A DNA stretch of 64,000 nt from RI-153 sp963721725 (GTDB taxonomy: Bacteria; Chloroflexota; Anaerolineae; Caldilineales; Caldilineaceae), in contig CAVRLX010000009.1 of the NCBI GenBank assembly GCA_963721725.1, positions 248,001-312,000 on the forward strand, written 5' to 3'. The position numbers and the translations under genes are program-made. Below the pieces are notes generated by a model, which worked only from the letters and a program-made list of their open reading frames with translations, had not been told where the DNA came from and did no database searches. This document shows positions 1-8,984 of this stretch, in pieces; the first letter of the stretch is position 1, and each line of letters begins with the position of its first letter.

Positions 1-528
1 GACGCCATATTCAAAGACAAGGCGGCTGCCCCAAGTGCCGGGCAGGCGCGCCACGGTAATCGTGGTGGAGGTTGGCCCGGTCAGCGTGAGGGCGGGTTCC
101 AAGATATCTTGAGGGCGGGGACCGGGTGTCTTCTGGTTGGGGAAAAGAAAGACAATATCTGGAAAAGGATCGGCCCGGTGGCGCGGCTCGAAACGAAACA
201 TCTGATTATCCAGTTGCCAGGTGACTTGGGGCAGCGCATCGTCGTCGCCAGAATCCACCAAAACGGCCTTTTGCGAATCGAGCACCTTGACGCGTACATT
301 GCCCAGAAAGGCGGCGGTGTGGGCAAGTTCATAGAGGGCCGGGGGATAGTGCAGTAATCCTTCGGCCTGACGCGCCACCGCCTCAGCATTGGCGGTCAAC
401 GACTCGGTCTCCTGACGTTGAATGTAGCGCTCAATCAGCGTAAACGCCAAGATCCCCACCAATGCGACGGTGAGGAGGGTGAGGGTTGTATAGCTGATTA
501 CCATGCGCCAACGGATTGAATGGATCAT
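1..528 (-). CDS. Sensor histidine kinase, N-terminal part (cut by window edge)
   Basis: The frame is open from an ATG at 528 to the window edge, giving at least 176 residues. It starts with a short basic stretch and one membrane helix (about residues 9-31), followed by an extracytoplasmic sensor region; HAMP, HisKA and ATPase domains would lie outside the window. The kinase assignment is inferred from the membrane topology and from a response regulator two genes upstream on the same strand. A chemotaxis or other sensory receptor is possible, but the regulator-first operon favours a histidine kinase. Confidence 0.6.
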   Translation of the reverse strand, partial: MIHSIRWRMVISYTTLTLLTVALVGILAFTLIERYIQRQETESLTANAEAVARQAEGLLHYPPALYELAHTAAFLGNVRVKVLDSQKAVLVDSGDDDALPQVTWQLDNQMFRFEPRHRADPFPDIVFLFPNQKTPGPRPQDILEPALTLTGPTSTTITVARLPGTWGSRLVFEYGV

Positions 529-546
529 CTTGCTCTGGTTGCGAAA

Positions 547-596
547 GCGTGATGCGTGATGCGTGCCTTTCGACCCTTACGCAACACGCATCACGC
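547..596. repeat. Heptamer word repeat with inverted arms
   Basis: The left arm (547-565) is GCGTGAT-type heptamers repeated almost three times. The right arm (583-596) is the inverted form with CACGCATCACG. It fills the gap between the PDZ gene and the kinase gene. The same words occur at 62993-63043. Confidence 0.6.
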
Positions 597-630
597 CATA
601 AAATATCCCTTGTGCTATTTTCGCCGTGGA

Positions 631-1964
631 CTAGACATCTTGTTCGGGCAGTTCAAGGGGGAGGGGGGCGGCTTGCCATTCCCCTCCCGGGGCCGTAAAC
701 GGAAGTTGGAGGCCGAAGGGAAACGCGCCGGGCATTTCAGCGTGGGGTGAGCGGAAGAAAAAGATATCTCCAGGCACGCTGCGCTCTTCGCCGTGCATAC
801 GCGGTTGATCGGGCAGACACGGGCACGGCATCCCCTGGAAAGGCATAGTATGGAACTGGATGCGGGGCATGGGCATGGCGCTGATCCCCAAGTAGGCGTT
901 GCCATCTTCATTTTCACCCAGCGTCACCTCCACGCTGCGGGCTTCCCCTGTTTCCTCATCCGATTCCTCGTCCGATTCCTTGTCCGATTTCTCTTTCATC
1001 TCCACCCAGGGCATGGCCTGCACAGTCAGCGTCCATGCATCGCCAGGGGCAGCCTCGGCCAGCAGCTCGCGCAGAGACTCGAACGATTCCAGCGCCTCGC
1101 CGTTCACCGCCGTGATCACATCGCCCTCAGTCAACCCGGCCTCGGCTGCCGGGCTATCATCCGCCACACGCTGCACCATCACGCCAGTCATGGGCAGGGC
1201 AGGCGTGGCAAAGAGACGATTGCGCTCCATCATGGGACCGCCCACCTGCACACCCAGGAAGGGCGCGCTGTCGTCATCCTCCCGTGTGCCCAGCGTTGCC
1301 TCCACAGTGCGCGCTTCGCCATCGCTGCCCTGGACATCCAACGTTACGCTATCGCCAGGGGCATAGGCCGCGATGGCCTCCACCAGGGCTTCGGCGCTTT
1401 CCACCGGCTCACCATCCACCGCCACAATTAAGATCACCGGCCACCAGACCGGCCTTGGCGGCGGCACTCTCTTCGACAACTTCCACCACCCAGGCGCCGG
1501 GCTTTGTTTCCACAGCAAACGGGCGGGCTGATTCGCCGTCCGATGGGCGCAGTTCCATCGTCACCGGCGCGCTGCCTGGCTCGCGGAGGGGCTGCACCCC
1601 CAGATATGCGCGCCCCTCGCGCGCGCCCCAGGGTGATGGTTGTGGCGATCTCCTCGTCGCCATAAAGATAGACGACCGCTACCTCGTCGCCCGCTGCATA
1701 CTCGGCCAGGGCGGCGCTGAGATCGGCGGCGCTGTTGACTTCGGTGTCGCCCAGCGAGAGCATAATCGCCCCGCGCCGGAGGCCAGCCTCGGCAGCCGGG
1801 CTATCTGCCGAGACGCGCACAATCAGCACGCCCGCCTCGTCGGCTTCCTGGGCCAGGGCCGCCGTGCCTGTCATTAAAAGGGCAGTCAGGGCCAGCACGA
1901 GGACGATCACAACATGGCGAGGGCGTCGAGCCGTGGTTCGCTTGTTCACGGGAAATGGGATCAT
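631..1964 (-). CDS. Exported PDZ-repeat protein (two frameshifts)
   Basis: The start is an ATG at 1964 with an AAGGAG site eight bases upstream, followed by a basic N-terminus and a hydrophobic export helix ending in ALAQ. At least three PDZ-like units follow. Each has a DSPAAEAGL- or SAAAKAGL-type carboxylate-binding region and a 'GD.I..V.GE' turn. No protease domain is present, so it looks like a protease-less periplasmic or extracellular PDZ protein. The unit order crosses three frames, with breaks near 1625 (GC-alternating run) and 1428 (one extra A). It lies between a response regulator and a sensor kinase, so a role in signal sensing is plausible. The C-terminal 80 residues match nothing I recognise. 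Confidence 0.7.
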
Positions 1965-2088
1965 GGGGGTTTCTCCTTTTTTGCTCAATGGGTAAACGCG
2001 GATATGACTCACGGAATACCCTCTCAGCATAGCGCAGGCAGGTTAGGGACGCGTTGCGGCCAGATTAAGAAACCGCAACAAACCAGCT

Positions 2089-2787
2089 TTACGCCTGTAG
2101 TTTGTACCCGACCCCGCGCACCGTGATCACGTGTTGGGGATTGGCGGCGTCGCTTTCCAGCTTTTGGCGCAGATGGCGAATATGCACGTCAATGGTGCGG
2201 TCGCTGCCCACATCGCTTTCATAGCCCCACACCGCCTCCAACAGCGCTTCCCGGCTGACGGGGCGGTTGAGGTTCAGGGCTAGATGGCGCAAGAGGCGAA
2301 ATTCAATCGGCGTTAGATCGATGGCCGCGCCATTGTTTTGGACCTGCATGCGTGCCAAATCGATGTGAAGCGTGCCTGTGTGGATGATCTCACTGCCGGC
2401 AGTGACGGCCAGTTCGCCATAGGTGCGCCGCAGCAAGGCTCGAATGCGCGAGATCAGCTCTCGCAGGCTATAGGGCTTGACCACGTAGTCATCTGCGCCT
2501 AGTTCCAGCCCCAGCACTTTGTCCACTTCTTCGTCGCGTGCGGTCAACATGAGAATGGGCTGACGATGCCCATCGCTGCGCAACCGTCGGCAGACCGTAT
2601 AGCCATCAACATCGGGCAGGCGAATGTCCAACAGGATCAGATGGGGCTGCCACTCGGGAACCACTGCCAGGGCACGGTTGCCTGTCTCGGCCCATTGCAC
2701 AGCAAACCCGGCATCGCGCAGACCATACTCTAGCCCGCGCGCCACGGCTCGGTCATCTTCCACAATCAGAATTTTTTCGCCGCTCAT
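2089..2787 (-). CDS. OmpR/PhoB-family response regulator
   Basis: This is a 232-residue regulator. The receiver domain (about 4-118) has the acidic pair DD at 11-12, the phospho-acceptor Asp54 in LLDIRLPD, and Lys104 in VVKPYS. A winged-helix effector (about 130-230) ends with VITVRGVGYKL, typical of OmpR-type DNA binding. The ATG at 2787 is preferred over the upstream in-frame codons because it begins the MSGEKILIVEDD core and has AGGGAA upstream. The PDZ protein and the putative kinase follow in the same direction, forming a two-component operon. Confidence 0.92.
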   Translation of the reverse strand: MSGEKILIVEDDRAVARGLEYGLRDAGFAVQWAETGNRALAVVPEWQPHLILLDIRLPDVDGYTVCRRLRSDGHRQPILMLTARDEEVDKVLGLELGADDYVVKPYSLRELISRIRALLRRTYGELAVTAGSEIIHTGTLHIDLARMQVQNNGAAIDLTPIEFRLLRHLALNLNRPVSREALLEAVWGYESDVGSDRTIDVHIRHLRQKLESDAANPQHVITVRGVGYKLQA

Positions 2788-4189
2788 GGTCTGTTCCCTG
2801 TCAGCCCGGCAGTGCATCGCGCACCTGGGCGATCAGCGGATCGATCTCCTCGAATGCGCGCATACTCCGCCTCCCAAAAATCCTGGCTCGCCATGCGGTC
2901 AATAGAAGCCTCGTCATAGCCAAAGCGGGTCCACAGATCCTTCTTCATGGTGTGCAGCCGGTTGTGTCCGTTGTCGTGGGCCAAATCGACAATTTCACCC
3001 AGACTTGCCCCCAAAAATGCGCTCTTTGCCCACATTTCTAATGTGTCGTCGTCGGGCCTGCCGCCAGTACGTTCGTAGAGATGCTCGCTCACCGATGGAT
3101 AGCGGTCATAGCTGTCGGTGGCGATGGTCACCACATTATCATCCGGCCCCAGCCCCAAATATTTGGCGGTTTTAATGGCCCCGATAATATTGCAGACGCA
3201 ACTTGGACCCAATTTGCCAAAAAGGTGACAGGCCTCGGCGCTGGGCACGCCCAGGCGATCCACCAAAATGTGCGTGCCCGATTGCATGACTTCCATGCCA
3301 CGCACCGTCTCTTCGTCGTGGATCAGCATGAGCAGATCCGTGTTGTGCACGTTGTGGATCAGCGTCACCATTTTGTCGCCGATGCCTTCAATGCGATGCT
3401 GTCCCTGGCCGCCGTTGAAAAGCGTGGGACATTGGCGCGGCTCCAACGCCACAATTTTGGCCTCTGCATAGAGCGACTTCATATAGTCGCCTGCGGCCAA
3501 TGTCCCCGCGCTGCCCGGCGCGCTGACAAACGCCGCCACACGCCCATTGCCCATGTCCGCCGCCGCGTTTACCACGGCATCGCCCGTGACGTGGCGATGA
3601 AAACGATAGTTGGGCAGCAGTTCAAACTGGGCCAGCACCATATACTTCTCTGGCTTGCTCACATACTCGCCGTGGGTGCGTTCCAGTGTCAGAATCACAT
3701 CAGACTCGGTGCCGGGGGTGAGGTCCAGATCGCCGCCATAGTTGCGGATGCGCTCGTAGCGTTTCGCTGGCTCATGTTGTCCGGCATGACCACCGTGGCT
3801 TTGTAGCCTTTGAGGCGGCTGACATAGGCGGTGCCGATGCCAAAGTTGCCAGTGCTGGGGCCGATCACAGTTTTGTCGCCAGGGCGCAGATGGTCCAATG
3901 CTTCAGCCTCGGCCAGCGTGGTATAGGCCGGGCCTACTTTCATGGAACCACTGGGGAAGTTGCGCCCACTGAGAACGATGATATTGGCCTGCACACCGGT
4001 CAAGGCTTTGGGCAACACAATGCGCTCAACGTCTTTGCCCGTGTTTTTCCAGTTGATGTTAAATAAATTTATCGGGTTGAGTTCATCCCCGCGCAGCGCA
4101 GATTGGGCAGCGTTGCGCAACGACGCGGGCAATTGGGTGGGATCACGCATCTCGGCATAGGTGGGGCCGGGAATAATGGGGCGACTCAT
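2784..4189 (-). CDS. PLP-dependent fold-type II enzyme, cysteine/threonine synthase-like (frameshifted)
   Basis: The N-terminal part carries SGRNFPSGSMKVGPAY, in which the Lys after SGSM should form the PLP aldimine. GPSTGNFGIGTA and the GSAGTLAAGDY loop fit substrate and phosphate binding. Family members act in beta-replacement or elimination on amino acids; the exact substrate cannot be told. The reading frame breaks near 3770, where one C appears missing after NMS. A second break near 2857 is possible, because another frame there ends in REEIDPLIAQVRDALPG with a stop at 2801. As read, the stop overlaps the response-regulator ATG by four bases. It is unlike the second threonine synthase-like gene at 5078-6427. 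Confidence 0.75.
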
Positions 4190-4286
4190 CTAGGACTCCT
4201 TGGTTGGTAAAAATCGCTATTGTCTGACAACTACATTCATGTTACCAGAACACCAAACACCCATGCCAATCACAACGCGCCAATGG

Positions 4287-4700
4287 TCATGGGCGGCTCT
4301 CCAACCAATTTTCCTGGCGAAGATTGGGAATAGGTTCAAAGTCACCGTCCGTAGTCAGCAGTGTCAGGTTGTAGCGCAAGGCGATCACGGCAACCAGCGC
4401 ATCAACTGTCGCCAGTTGGCGGCCCTGACGGCGTAACACGATCTGGAGTTCTGCGGCGTCAATAGCGTCCGTGCGGCTGATGGCGTAGTAGCCAAAGCTG
4501 TTTTGTATTCGTTCCCACTCAGCCAGATTGGTTCTGGCCCGTGGCACAATTTGAATGCCAAAGAGAAACTCAGTTAGCACCGGAGCAGCAATGGTGAACT
4601 GGTCATTTTTATCCAGCAAAGGAAGAACTCGCCCCCGCAATGGGTGTCCACTTGTGACTAAAGGGGAGAGATGGTTGGCATCTAGCAAGTAATGAGCCAC
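4287..4700 (-). CDS. VapC-like PIN-domain toxin
   Basis: The 137-residue protein starts MAHYLLDANHLSPLV, with the first PIN acidic residue at Asp7. A Glu follows in VLTEFLFG, an Asp in TVDALVAVIA, and the closing TTDGDFEPI gives the four-acid Mg2+ site of PIN ribonucleases. It starts five bases after the stop of the preceding antitoxin gene, a typical coupled pair. By family it would cleave RNA, often tRNA or rRNA loops. The target is not visible from sequence. Confidence 0.85.
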   Translation of the reverse strand: MAHYLLDANHLSPLVTSGHPLRGRVLPLLDKNDQFTIAAPVLTEFLFGIQIVPRARTNLAEWERIQNSFGYYAISRTDAIDAAELQIVLRRQGRQLATVDALVAVIALRYNLTLLTTDGDFEPIPNLRQENWLESRP

Positions 4701-4705
4701 GCTAC

Positions 4706-5038
4706 CTACACTCGTGCTTCTCTTTGATCATCGGCGAGATCACGCTGCTTCATGGCAGCCTCGACCGCAGCCCATTCTCTATTCCAACTTGCGGTGTTGA
4801 TGGGCACTTCGTGGATTGCGTCGGCCAACAACTGGGCCAACGATTCGGTTGGTGGCGTGTATAACTCTGGCTCAGGCTCGTGGGCTTTGATCTTCGCAAC
4901 CACCTCTGCCAACGATGGCTCCCTCTCATCTTCCTCATTGTCAAGAAAAGTGATGAGTACGCGCTGACCTTCCCGGCCACGCACTGGATCCTCCAGCGTA
5001 ATAACTCCATTTTGATACAGCCCATTTACAGTGTACAT
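4706..5038 (-). CDS. Antitoxin partner of the PIN toxin
   Basis: The start is taken at MYTVNGLYQNGVITLEDPV (5038), which resembles the beta-strand start of small DUF104/AF2212-like or Uncharacterised VapB-type antitoxins, rather than at the upstream in-frame MSSFMPGRLS. The acidic middle (DNEEDEREPS) and a helical C-terminus would wrap the toxin. It is 110 residues long. The pairing and spacing with the VapC-like gene are the main evidence. Confidence 0.7.
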   Translation of the reverse strand: MYTVNGLYQNGVITLEDPVRGREGQRVLITFLDNEEDEREPSLAEVVAKIKAHEPEPELYTPPTESLAQLLADAIHEVPINTASWNREWAAVEAAMKQRDLADDQREARV

Positions 5039-5077
5039 TGATAATCTCCCGGGCATAAAGCTGCTCATAATCTTGCT

Positions 5078-6427
5078 TCAGTATACTACACGCCGCACGG
5101 CTGCCAACGTTGGTTCAATGATCTGGGGTTCGCCGGTGGCGGCAATTGCGGCGTTGACATCTTTCAAGCCGCTGCCCGTGTTGATCACCACCACCGTCTC
5201 ATCACTTGAAATCAGTCCATCCGCCAGCGCTTGAAGCAGCCCGGCGTAGGCAGCGGCCCCGGCAGGTTCGGCAAAAACCGCGCCCAGTCGGGCCAACGGC
5301 AGCATGGCCGACAGAATCGCCTCATCCTCGACCAGCACATACGCGCCGCCGGTTTCGCGCACAGCGTTGAGCGCTTTCACGGCATCGCGCGGCGCGTCCA
5401 CGCTGATGGAGTCGGCGCGGGTGATGGCCTTCACCGCCACCGGCACAGGCAAATCGGCTTTCCACGCATGGTAAAGCGCCGCGCTGCCCACCGACTGCAC
5501 GCCATAAATACGCGGCATGCGCTCGATCCAGCCCAACGCCAGCAGATCCTTGAATCCCTTGTGCACGCCGCCGATGATGCAGCCATCGCCCACAGAGACG
5601 AAGACGGCATCAGGAATGGTGAATGGTGAATCGTGAATTGTGAATTGCGTGTTGCGTGTTGCGTATTCTGCGGTCGGCGGTCGGTCGGCGGCGGTCAGTT
5701 GTTCGCAAATCTCAAACGAAACCGTCTTCTTGCCCTCGGTCATGTAGGGGTTATAGCCCGTGTTGCGGTTGTACCAGCCGAACTCGGCACAGGCGGCGAT
5801 GCAGAGATCGAAGGCGTCGTCGTAGCTGCCGTCCACGGCGAGGACACGGCTGCCATAGACGAGGAGTTGGGCGATCTTGGCGCGTGGGGCCGTGCGCGGC
5901 ACGAAGATGACCGTGGGCTGACCGGCGGCGGCGGCTTGCCCGGCCAGGGCGGCGGCGGCGTTGCCTGTGCTGGCCGTAGCCACCACGGGGCGGCCTTCTT
6001 CCTGGGCGCGCGCCACGGCAATCGCCGAGGCCCGATCTTTGAACGAAGCCGAGGGGTTGCGCCCGTCATCCTTAATGAACAAGTTGGGCAGACCAATGGA
6101 CGCCCCCAGGCGGCGGGCGTGGAGCAGCGGCGTCCCCCCCACAGGCAAGGGCGGCAGGCTTTCACGGCGGGCAATCGGCAGCAGCGGCCACCAGCGCCCA
6201 ATCGAGCGATCCGGATCGGCGGCGATCTGGGCCGGCGAAATGGCGGCGCGGATGCGCGCATAGTCGTATTCCACATCCAGCGTGCCCAAGTCGCCGCCCA
6301 CGTTGGGCCGACAGGCGCACACATACTCAATTTCGTGGGGGGCGTAGGCGCGCCCACAGCGCAGACAGCGCAACTGCGTCATAAACGGCGAAATCGTGGT
6401 CTCAAAAACAGTCTGGGAATGCGCCAT
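5078..6427 (-). CDS. thrC: Threonine synthase
   Basis: It converts O-phosphohomoserine to threonine. The N-terminus has a small zinc-ribbon-like CxxC/CxC (LRCLRCG, YVCACR). It is followed by NPSASFKDRASA, whose Lys binds PLP, and by ASTGNAAAALAGQAAAAG and VINTGSGLKDV, typical of ThrC class II. The length of 449 is slightly above the usual 400-430. The excess comes partly from an in-frame insertion of about 25 residues, made of heptamer repeat DNA at 5615-5694, just before the conserved DAVFVSVGDG strand. A start at the internal ATG (6382, MTQLRCLRCG) is also possible. It is divergent from the ynjB operon. Confidence 0.9.
   Translation of the reverse strand: MAHSQTVFETTISPFMTQLRCLRCGRAYAPHEIEYVCACRPNVGGDLGTLDVEYDYARIRAAISPAQIAADPDRSIGRWWPLLPIARRESLPPLPVGGTPLLHARRLGASIGLPNLFIKDDGRNPSASFKDRASAIAVARAQEEGRPVVATASTGNAAAALAGQAAAAGQPTVIFVPRTAPRAKIAQLLVYGSRVLAVDGSYDDAFDLCIAACAEFGWYNRNTGYNPYMTEGKKTVSFEICEQLTAADRPPTAEYATRNTQFTIHDSPFTIPDAVFVSVGDGCIIGGVHKGFKDLLALGWIERMPRIYGVQSVGSAALYHAWKADLPVPVAVKAITRADSISVDAPRDAVKALNAVRETGGAYVLVEDEAILSAMLPLARLGAVFAEPAGAAAYAGLLQALADGLISSDETVVVINTGSGLKDVNAAIAATGEPQIIEPTLAAVRRVVY
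5615..5694. repeat. Heptanucleotide repeat block inside thrC
   Basis: On the plus strand the block reads as successive heptamers GTGAATG, GTGAATC, GTGAATT (twice), GCGTGTT (twice), GCGTATT, and then CGGCGGT-type units. It keeps the thrC frame open and encodes a loop containing RNTQFTIHDSPFTIP. Confidence 0.75.
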
Positions 6428-6512
6428 ACAGATTGCCTATTCTGGCTGGATTGCGGTAGAGTGTAGATGCAGCGCATTATAGCATCTGCACCCTCGGCAC
6501 AAAACCACGGCT

Positions 6513-6616
6513 GCCGGGGCCTGAAGTCCCCGGCTACAGGTAGCGCCCCATGAATGGGGCATTGGGAAGCCCCATTCATGGGGCGCTGTTCTTTGCACGG
6601 GGATTGATCCCCGTGC
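6513..6616. repeat. Three adjacent perfect hairpins upstream of ynjB
   Basis: Stem 1 is 513-519/528-534 (GCCGGGG). Stem 2 is a perfect 19-bp inverted repeat, 542-560/569-587, beginning AGCGCCCCATGAATGGGGC. Stem 3 is 595-604/607-616 (GCACGGGGAT). All three share a core of four G or C runs around a TGAA/TGAT centre. The cluster ends 22 bases before the ynjB ATG, between divergent genes. It could be a REP-like repeat, a transcription barrier or a regulator site. Confidence 0.75.
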
Positions 6617-6638
6617 TTCCCGCACACAGGAGAAACCC

Positions 6639-7896
6639 ATGCGTCACCCACTTTCCGTTCTGTTGTTGCTGCTGATGTTATTGGCGGCTGGCTGTGTAAT
6701 GCCCGCGCCGGTAGCCCCCGCTGACGAAACTGCCTCGGCCCCGCTGGATCTCGCCAGCGCCAGTTGGGATGAAATCGTGGCCGAGGCCGAGGGAACCACC
6801 GTCCATTGGGCGCTGTGGGGCGGCTCGGATTTTATCAACACCCATGTGGACGAGGCGGTCGGCGGACCATTGGCCGAAGAACACGCCATCACCCTGACCC
6901 GCATCCCCCTAGACAGCACCGCCGACGCCGTCAACAAGGTGCTCAATGAAAAGGCTGCGGGCAAAGACAGCGGCGGCAGCATCGATCTGATCTGGATCAA
7001 CGGCGAAAATTTCCGCACGCTCAAAGATGCCGCACTGCTCTTTGGCCCCTTCACGCAAACGCTGCCCAATTCAGCGTTGGTCGATTGGGAAAACCCGGCG
7101 CTCTCCTTCGATTTTGGCATCCCCACCGACGGCTACGAATCGCCCTGGGCCAGCTTCCAATGGGTAATCGAGTATAACGCCGCCACTGTGGGCGACGCTC
7201 CGCCAACCTCGTTTGAGGCATCTGCGCGGTTGGATCGAGGCCAATCCAGGCCGCTTCACCTATCCCGCCCCGCCCAATCACGTGGGCAGCGGCTTTGTGC
7301 GTCAGCTTTTCTATTGGGCTTCCGGTGAAGTCGATCCATTCCTGGGCAAGTTTGATCAGGCCCTTTTCGACGAAACCGCGCCTGTGGTCTGGGACTATCT
7401 CAACGCCATCAAGCCCAACCTCTGGCGCGGTGGCGAGACCTATCCCGAACTTTCGGCTATGGCAAACTTGCTTGCCAACGGCGAAATCGACTTTGGCATG
7501 GAATACGATTCCAGCCGCGCCTCCAGCTATATTCGCCAGGGCATCTATCCCGACACCATCCGCACGCTGGTGCTGGATTCGGGAACCGTCGCCAACGTGA
7601 GCTATGTGGCGATCCCGTATAACGCCAATAACCCGGCGGGTGCGCTGGTGCTGGCAAATCAGCTCCTCTCGCCCACCTATCAGATCAACATTACCGATCC
7701 CGAAGTACTGGGTTGGAAGATGGCGATTGATCCCACACGCCTGAGCGGGGACGAACAAAGTCAACTGGCCGGCATTGAAGCGGGCATTGCCACCCTGCCC
7801 GCCGACATCCTCAGCGCCGCCGCCCTGCCCGAAATGGGCGCAGACTGGGTCGATGCCATTGACCAGGGCTGGGAAGAGAATGTGCTGAAGCGATGA
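6639..7896 (+). CDS. ynjB: ABC transporter substrate-binding lipoprotein, YnjB-like (frameshifted)
   Basis: A lipoprotein signal (MRHPLSVLLLLLMLLAAGC) puts the mature protein on the outer face of the membrane, anchored at the Cys of LAAGC. The body contains HWALWGGSDFINTHVD and IDLIWINGENFRTLKD, features of the YnjB family of uncharacterised binding proteins related to thiamine/iron binders. The frame shifts near 7222, where an apparent extra T precedes CTGCGCGGTTGG. The two halves, 6639 to about 7222 and then to 7896, make one protein of about 419 residues. Its stop overlaps the next ATG (ATGA), starting a four-gene operon. The ligand is unknown. Confidence 0.85.
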
Positions 7897-8819
7897 GAGC
7901 GGACGAAGGACGAAAGACGGCGGACGAACCAGCGGTGGCAGGTAGCAAGTGGCAGGTGGCAGATAATTTACCCTTTACCCTTCGCCCTTATCTCCTCCTC
8001 CTGCCCACGCTGCTCGTCATCGGTGCGCTCTTCCTCGGCGGCATCGGCGTGGGCGTGGCGCAGAGCCTAGGCTATATGCCGGTGATTGGGCTGCACACGC
8101 CTACGTTGGCTTATTACACCGCCATTTTGGGCAACCGTGACTTTCTGCTTGCGTTTGGGCTGACGCTCTACATGGCGGTGACCAGCACCGTGCTTTCCAC
8201 CGTGCTGGCGCTGATCGCCGCTATGACTCTGCGCCGCTCGTTCCGCGGCAGCCGCTGGATCACGCTGATCTTTCAACTGCCGCTGCCCGTGCCGCACCTT
8301 GTCGCCGCCGCCGGGATCGTGATGCTGTTGACCCAAAGCGGCCTTGTTGCCCGGCTGCTCTACGCCGCCGGCACGATTACCGGACCGGGTGATTTTCCCG
8401 CTTTGGTTTTCGACCGCGCCTATATTGGTGCAATTCTGGTCTATACGTGGAAAGAGATCCCGTTTATCGGGGTGGTAGTGTTGGCTGTTTTGAAGGGCGT
8501 GGGCGTAGATTATGAGGAAGCCGCGCAGACGTTGGGAGCCACGCCTTGGCAACGCTTTCGCCATGTGTTGCTTCCGCTGACCTTGCCGGGCATTGTCTCC
8601 ACGTCGGTAATCGTCTTTGCCTTCCTCTTTGGCAGCTTCGAGGTCCCGCTGCTGCTGGGCGTGCGCTATCCCAACACGCTGCCCGTAGCGGCCTATCGCG
8701 CCTACATCGATCCCGATTTGGCGCGCCGCCCCGAAGCCATGGCCCTGGGCGTTATCATTACCCTGATCGTGGTTGCCCTGCTCGCCGTCTACCGCCGCTT
8801 TACAGAAAAGATTTTATGA
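7893..8819 (+). CDS. ABC transporter permease, first half of YnjC-type pair
   Basis: This is a membrane permease of 308 residues with about six helices. It carries the cytoplasmic EAA loop EEAAQTLGATPWQRFRHVLLPLTLPG (about 208-233) that docks on the ATPase. In E. coli YnjC is a double-length permease; here the two halves are separate genes. The first 25-30 residues (RADEGRKTADEPAVAGSKW and following) are polar and encoded by heptamer repeats at 7901-7990. They may be a recent, non-conserved extension. The ATG overlaps the ynjB stop by four bases. Confidence 0.9.
   Translation: MRADEGRKTADEPAVAGSKWQVADNLPFTLRPYLLLLPTLLVIGALFLGGIGVGVAQSLGYMPVIGLHTPTLAYYTAILGNRDFLLAFGLTLYMAVTSTVLSTVLALIAAMTLRRSFRGSRWITLIFQLPLPVPHLVAAAGIVMLLTQSGLVARLLYAAGTITGPGDFPALVFDRAYIGAILVYTWKEIPFIGVVVLAVLKGVGVDYEEAAQTLGATPWQRFRHVLLPLTLPGIVSTSVIVFAFLFGSFEVPLLLGVRYPNTLPVAAYRAYIDPDLARRPEAMALGVIITLIVVALLAVYRRFTEKIL
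7901..7990. repeat. Three heptamer repeat types at the permease 5' end
   Basis: Blocks of GGACGAA (7901-7930), GTGGCAG-like (7934-7962) and TTTACCC/TTCGCCC (7967-7990) units follow one another, each with a period of seven bases. The region lies inside the start of the permease coding frame. Confidence 0.7.
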
Positions 8820-8838
8820 TTTTCCAGAGAAAAATTCA

Positions 8839-8968
8839 CCGCAAAGTCGCAAAGAGCGCAAAGGGGAGAATGGAACGCAGATGACGCAGGTTTGGCAAAT
8901 TTATAGGATTCCAGAGGGGAAACTGAATCACTTTTGCCTTTTGCACTTTGCCTCTTTGCCTCTTTGCG
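8839..8968. repeat. Inverted CGCAAAG word repeat between permease genes
   Basis: The left arm (8839-8863) is CGCAAAG repeated three times. The right arm (8947-8968) is CTTTGCCT units ending in TTTGCG, the inverted counterpart. The 165-base gap between two permease genes of one operon is filled by this MITE-like structure. The centre contains GACGCAGGTTTGGC with no recognisable gene. Confidence 0.65.
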
Positions 8969-8984
8969 TTAAAAAGGTTGTATC

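Noticed and set aside
3081..3806. Long plus-strand frame of 241 codons
   Set aside because: It is antisense to the PLP-enzyme gene. Its codon pattern and residues follow from the other strand, and no domain is seen.
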